A stretch of 64,000 nucleotides of DNA from Gemmatimonadota bacterium (GTDB lineage: Bacteria > Gemmatimonadota > Gemmatimonadetes > Longimicrobiales > Gaopeijiaceae), in contig JAPPGZ010000073.1 of the NCBI GenBank assembly GCA_028874905.1, forward strand, positions 124,001 through 188,000, given 5' to 3'. The notes beneath the pieces are model-generated. The model saw only the letters and a program-made list of their open reading frames with translations, was not told where the DNA came from and ran no database searches. The translations under genes and the position numbers were made by a program. The first letter of the stretch is position 1, and each line of letters begins with the position of its first letter. Below are positions 62,909 to 64,000 of this stretch, piece after piece.

Positions 62909-64000
62909 CTAATTCCCGATCCGCAGGAACTCCTCGCCAGTATCCGGGCCCGTCCGCAAGGTGATGCTTGATGCCGGTCCTCCATCGGGCGGGAACTCGA
63001 AATCCAGGACGTTGCCGCCCGCGAGTTCCGCGCGCAGCATGTCTTCGCTCGCGTCGAACAGCTCCGCCCGGCTCCGCGCGACCCCTATCCGAACCTCGAG
63101 TCCGTTCGCCACCACCCGCCACTCCATCCGGCCGAATCGAGGGCTCTCATACACGCCGGCATAGTGCTCGAGGGGATGCGAGAGAGGACCGAGACGCGCC
63201 TTCCGCTCCGCCAGATGGGCGGCCAGTCCGCGACGGGCCTCGTCCAGGCGTTCGCGCATGCCGTCGATGCGTGCGGCATAAGTGTCTTCAAGCCGTGCCT
63301 TGCCAAGCAGGCGATCGTAGACGTACGTCGCCATCAGGTCGGCCGCCAAAGCAGAAGGGCCTCCCGAGTTGACGAGCACGACGACTCCGATGCCGTGCTG
63401 CGGCATGAACGACAAGTGGGAGTGGTACCCCGAGAACCCGCCGAAGCGATGCACCACGGTGTCGCCTTCGTACGTGCCGAGATCCCATCCGTAACCCCAC
63501 CCGAAGCGATGCAACGACAGGAACTGGCGATCCTGCTCCACGTGCTGCCGCTGCGTCGCCTGAAGCGCGCTCAAGCTCGGCACGGTGCCCCGGCCGCCCT
63601 CCGCTCGGCCACTCAAGTGCACGGCGACGAAACGTGCCAGATCGCGAGCGGTGGCAAAGTGTCCTCCTGCGGCGTGCATGTTCGAGTCGGCCTTGCGCAA
63701 GGGACTCCGCTCGAAGCCGTCAGGCAGGAAGCCATGTGGCTGCGCGAGGCGCTCCGCGGGGATCCGCGACACGTAAGCGGTCGTCTCATCCATGCCGAAC
63801 GGGTCGAGCACCTCCTGCCGCACGACTTCCTTCCAACTCTCGGAACTTGTGCTCTCGAGAATCATCCCCAGCAGGTTGTAACCGAGGTTCCCGTAGGCGA
63901 AGCGACGCCCCGTCGGTGACGGGACGTATTCCCGCAGGGCATCGATGAGCTGTGCGTGGGTGAAATCGCCGGTAAAGGCCGTTCGGAACACCACCGGTCC
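62909..64000 (-). CDS. Serine hydrolase (beta-lactamase family), 5' end beyond the window
   Basis: The 363 residues visible cover the middle and end of a beta-lactamase-type serine hydrolase: FAYGNLGYNLLGM (the YxN motif), HRFGGFSGYHSHLSFMP (equivalent of the HxGG motif), and a C-terminal lipocalin-like domain typical of peptidase S12 proteins. The N-terminal SxxK part lies beyond position 64000; the frame is open to the edge. It is the upstream neighbour of a frameshifted relative, with no gap between them, so the two form a tandem pair. Confidence 0.85.
   Translation of the reverse strand, partial: GPVVFRTAFTGDFTHAQLIDALREYVPSPTGRRFAYGNLGYNLLGMILESTSSESWKEVVRQEVLDPFGMDETTAYVSRIPAERLAQPHGFLPDGFERSPLRKADSNMHAAGGHFATARDLARFVAVHLSGRAEGGRGTVPSLSALQATQRQHVEQDRQFLSLHRFGWGYGWDLGTYEGDTVVHRFGGFSGYHSHLSFMPQHGIGVVVLVNSGGPSALAADLMATYVYDRLLGKARLEDTYAARIDGMRERLDEARRGLAAHLAERKARLGPLSHPLEHYAGVYESPRFGRMEWRVVANGLEVRIGVARSRAELFDASEDMLRAELAGGNVLDFEFPPDGGPASSITLRTGPDTGEEFLRIGN

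Overview
The window is high-GC bacterial DNA. Paired sortilin-type Asp-box propellers, several NHL-type six-bladed propeller lipoproteins, a DUF2723 glycosyltransferase and many lipoprotein signals on hypothetical proteins suggest a marine or host-associated Gemmatimonadota-like bacterium. That placement is inference from gene content; no rRNA or other marker gene is present.

Layout. (1) 0-20 kb is mostly housekeeping: PhzF-like isomerase, MATE/ANKH-like exporter, a VWA/MoxR-type pair with mutY lodged between them on the other strand, ETF-quinone oxidoreductase plus a double-CDGSH protein, a quinone reductase, a large secreted propeller, a Leu/Ile/Val-type binding lipoprotein, a VanZ-like protein, vapBC, and a DUF2442/DUF4160 pair. 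(2) 20.1-23.5 kb is a second large propeller. (3) 23.9-53.9 kb is a dense accessory (defence) island: a nucleotidyltransferase/DUF262 pair; an operon of a 186-aa protein, a QueC-like protein, an XRE-ImmA/IrrE protein and a PIN protein; a DUF429-like protein; a single-chain GmrSD; a DUF3644 protein; a TerB/BRCT protein, a J-domain propeller and a Rad50-like ATPase with a 61-aa partner; a second PIN/XRE-ImmA cassette divergent from a ubiquitin-like operon (Ubl, E2-like, JAB-E1 fusion, membrane protein); and an McrBC-like system. It ends in debris (frameshifted nuclease remnant, internally deleted HigB with intact HigA). (4) 53.9-64 kb returns to host genes with several broken ones: a sterol-reductase remnant, a frameshifted serine hydrolase, an orphan DarG-type macro domain, an intact propeller lipoprotein and a DUF2723 enzyme.

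How the genes fit together. The most interesting feature is that one two-gene cassette (XRE-ImmA/IrrE followed by an overlapping PIN gene) occurs twice. One copy is fused in an operon with a QueC-like (Qat / type IV CBASS type) gene. The other is divergent from a complete ubiquitin-like conjugation operon. Both partners belong to families linked to covalent protein modification in phage defence, so the cassette may be a portable control or effector unit. In the Ubl operon the E2-like protein has no cysteine and the Ubl has no C-terminal Gly-Gly, so it is not a textbook E1-E2 relay.
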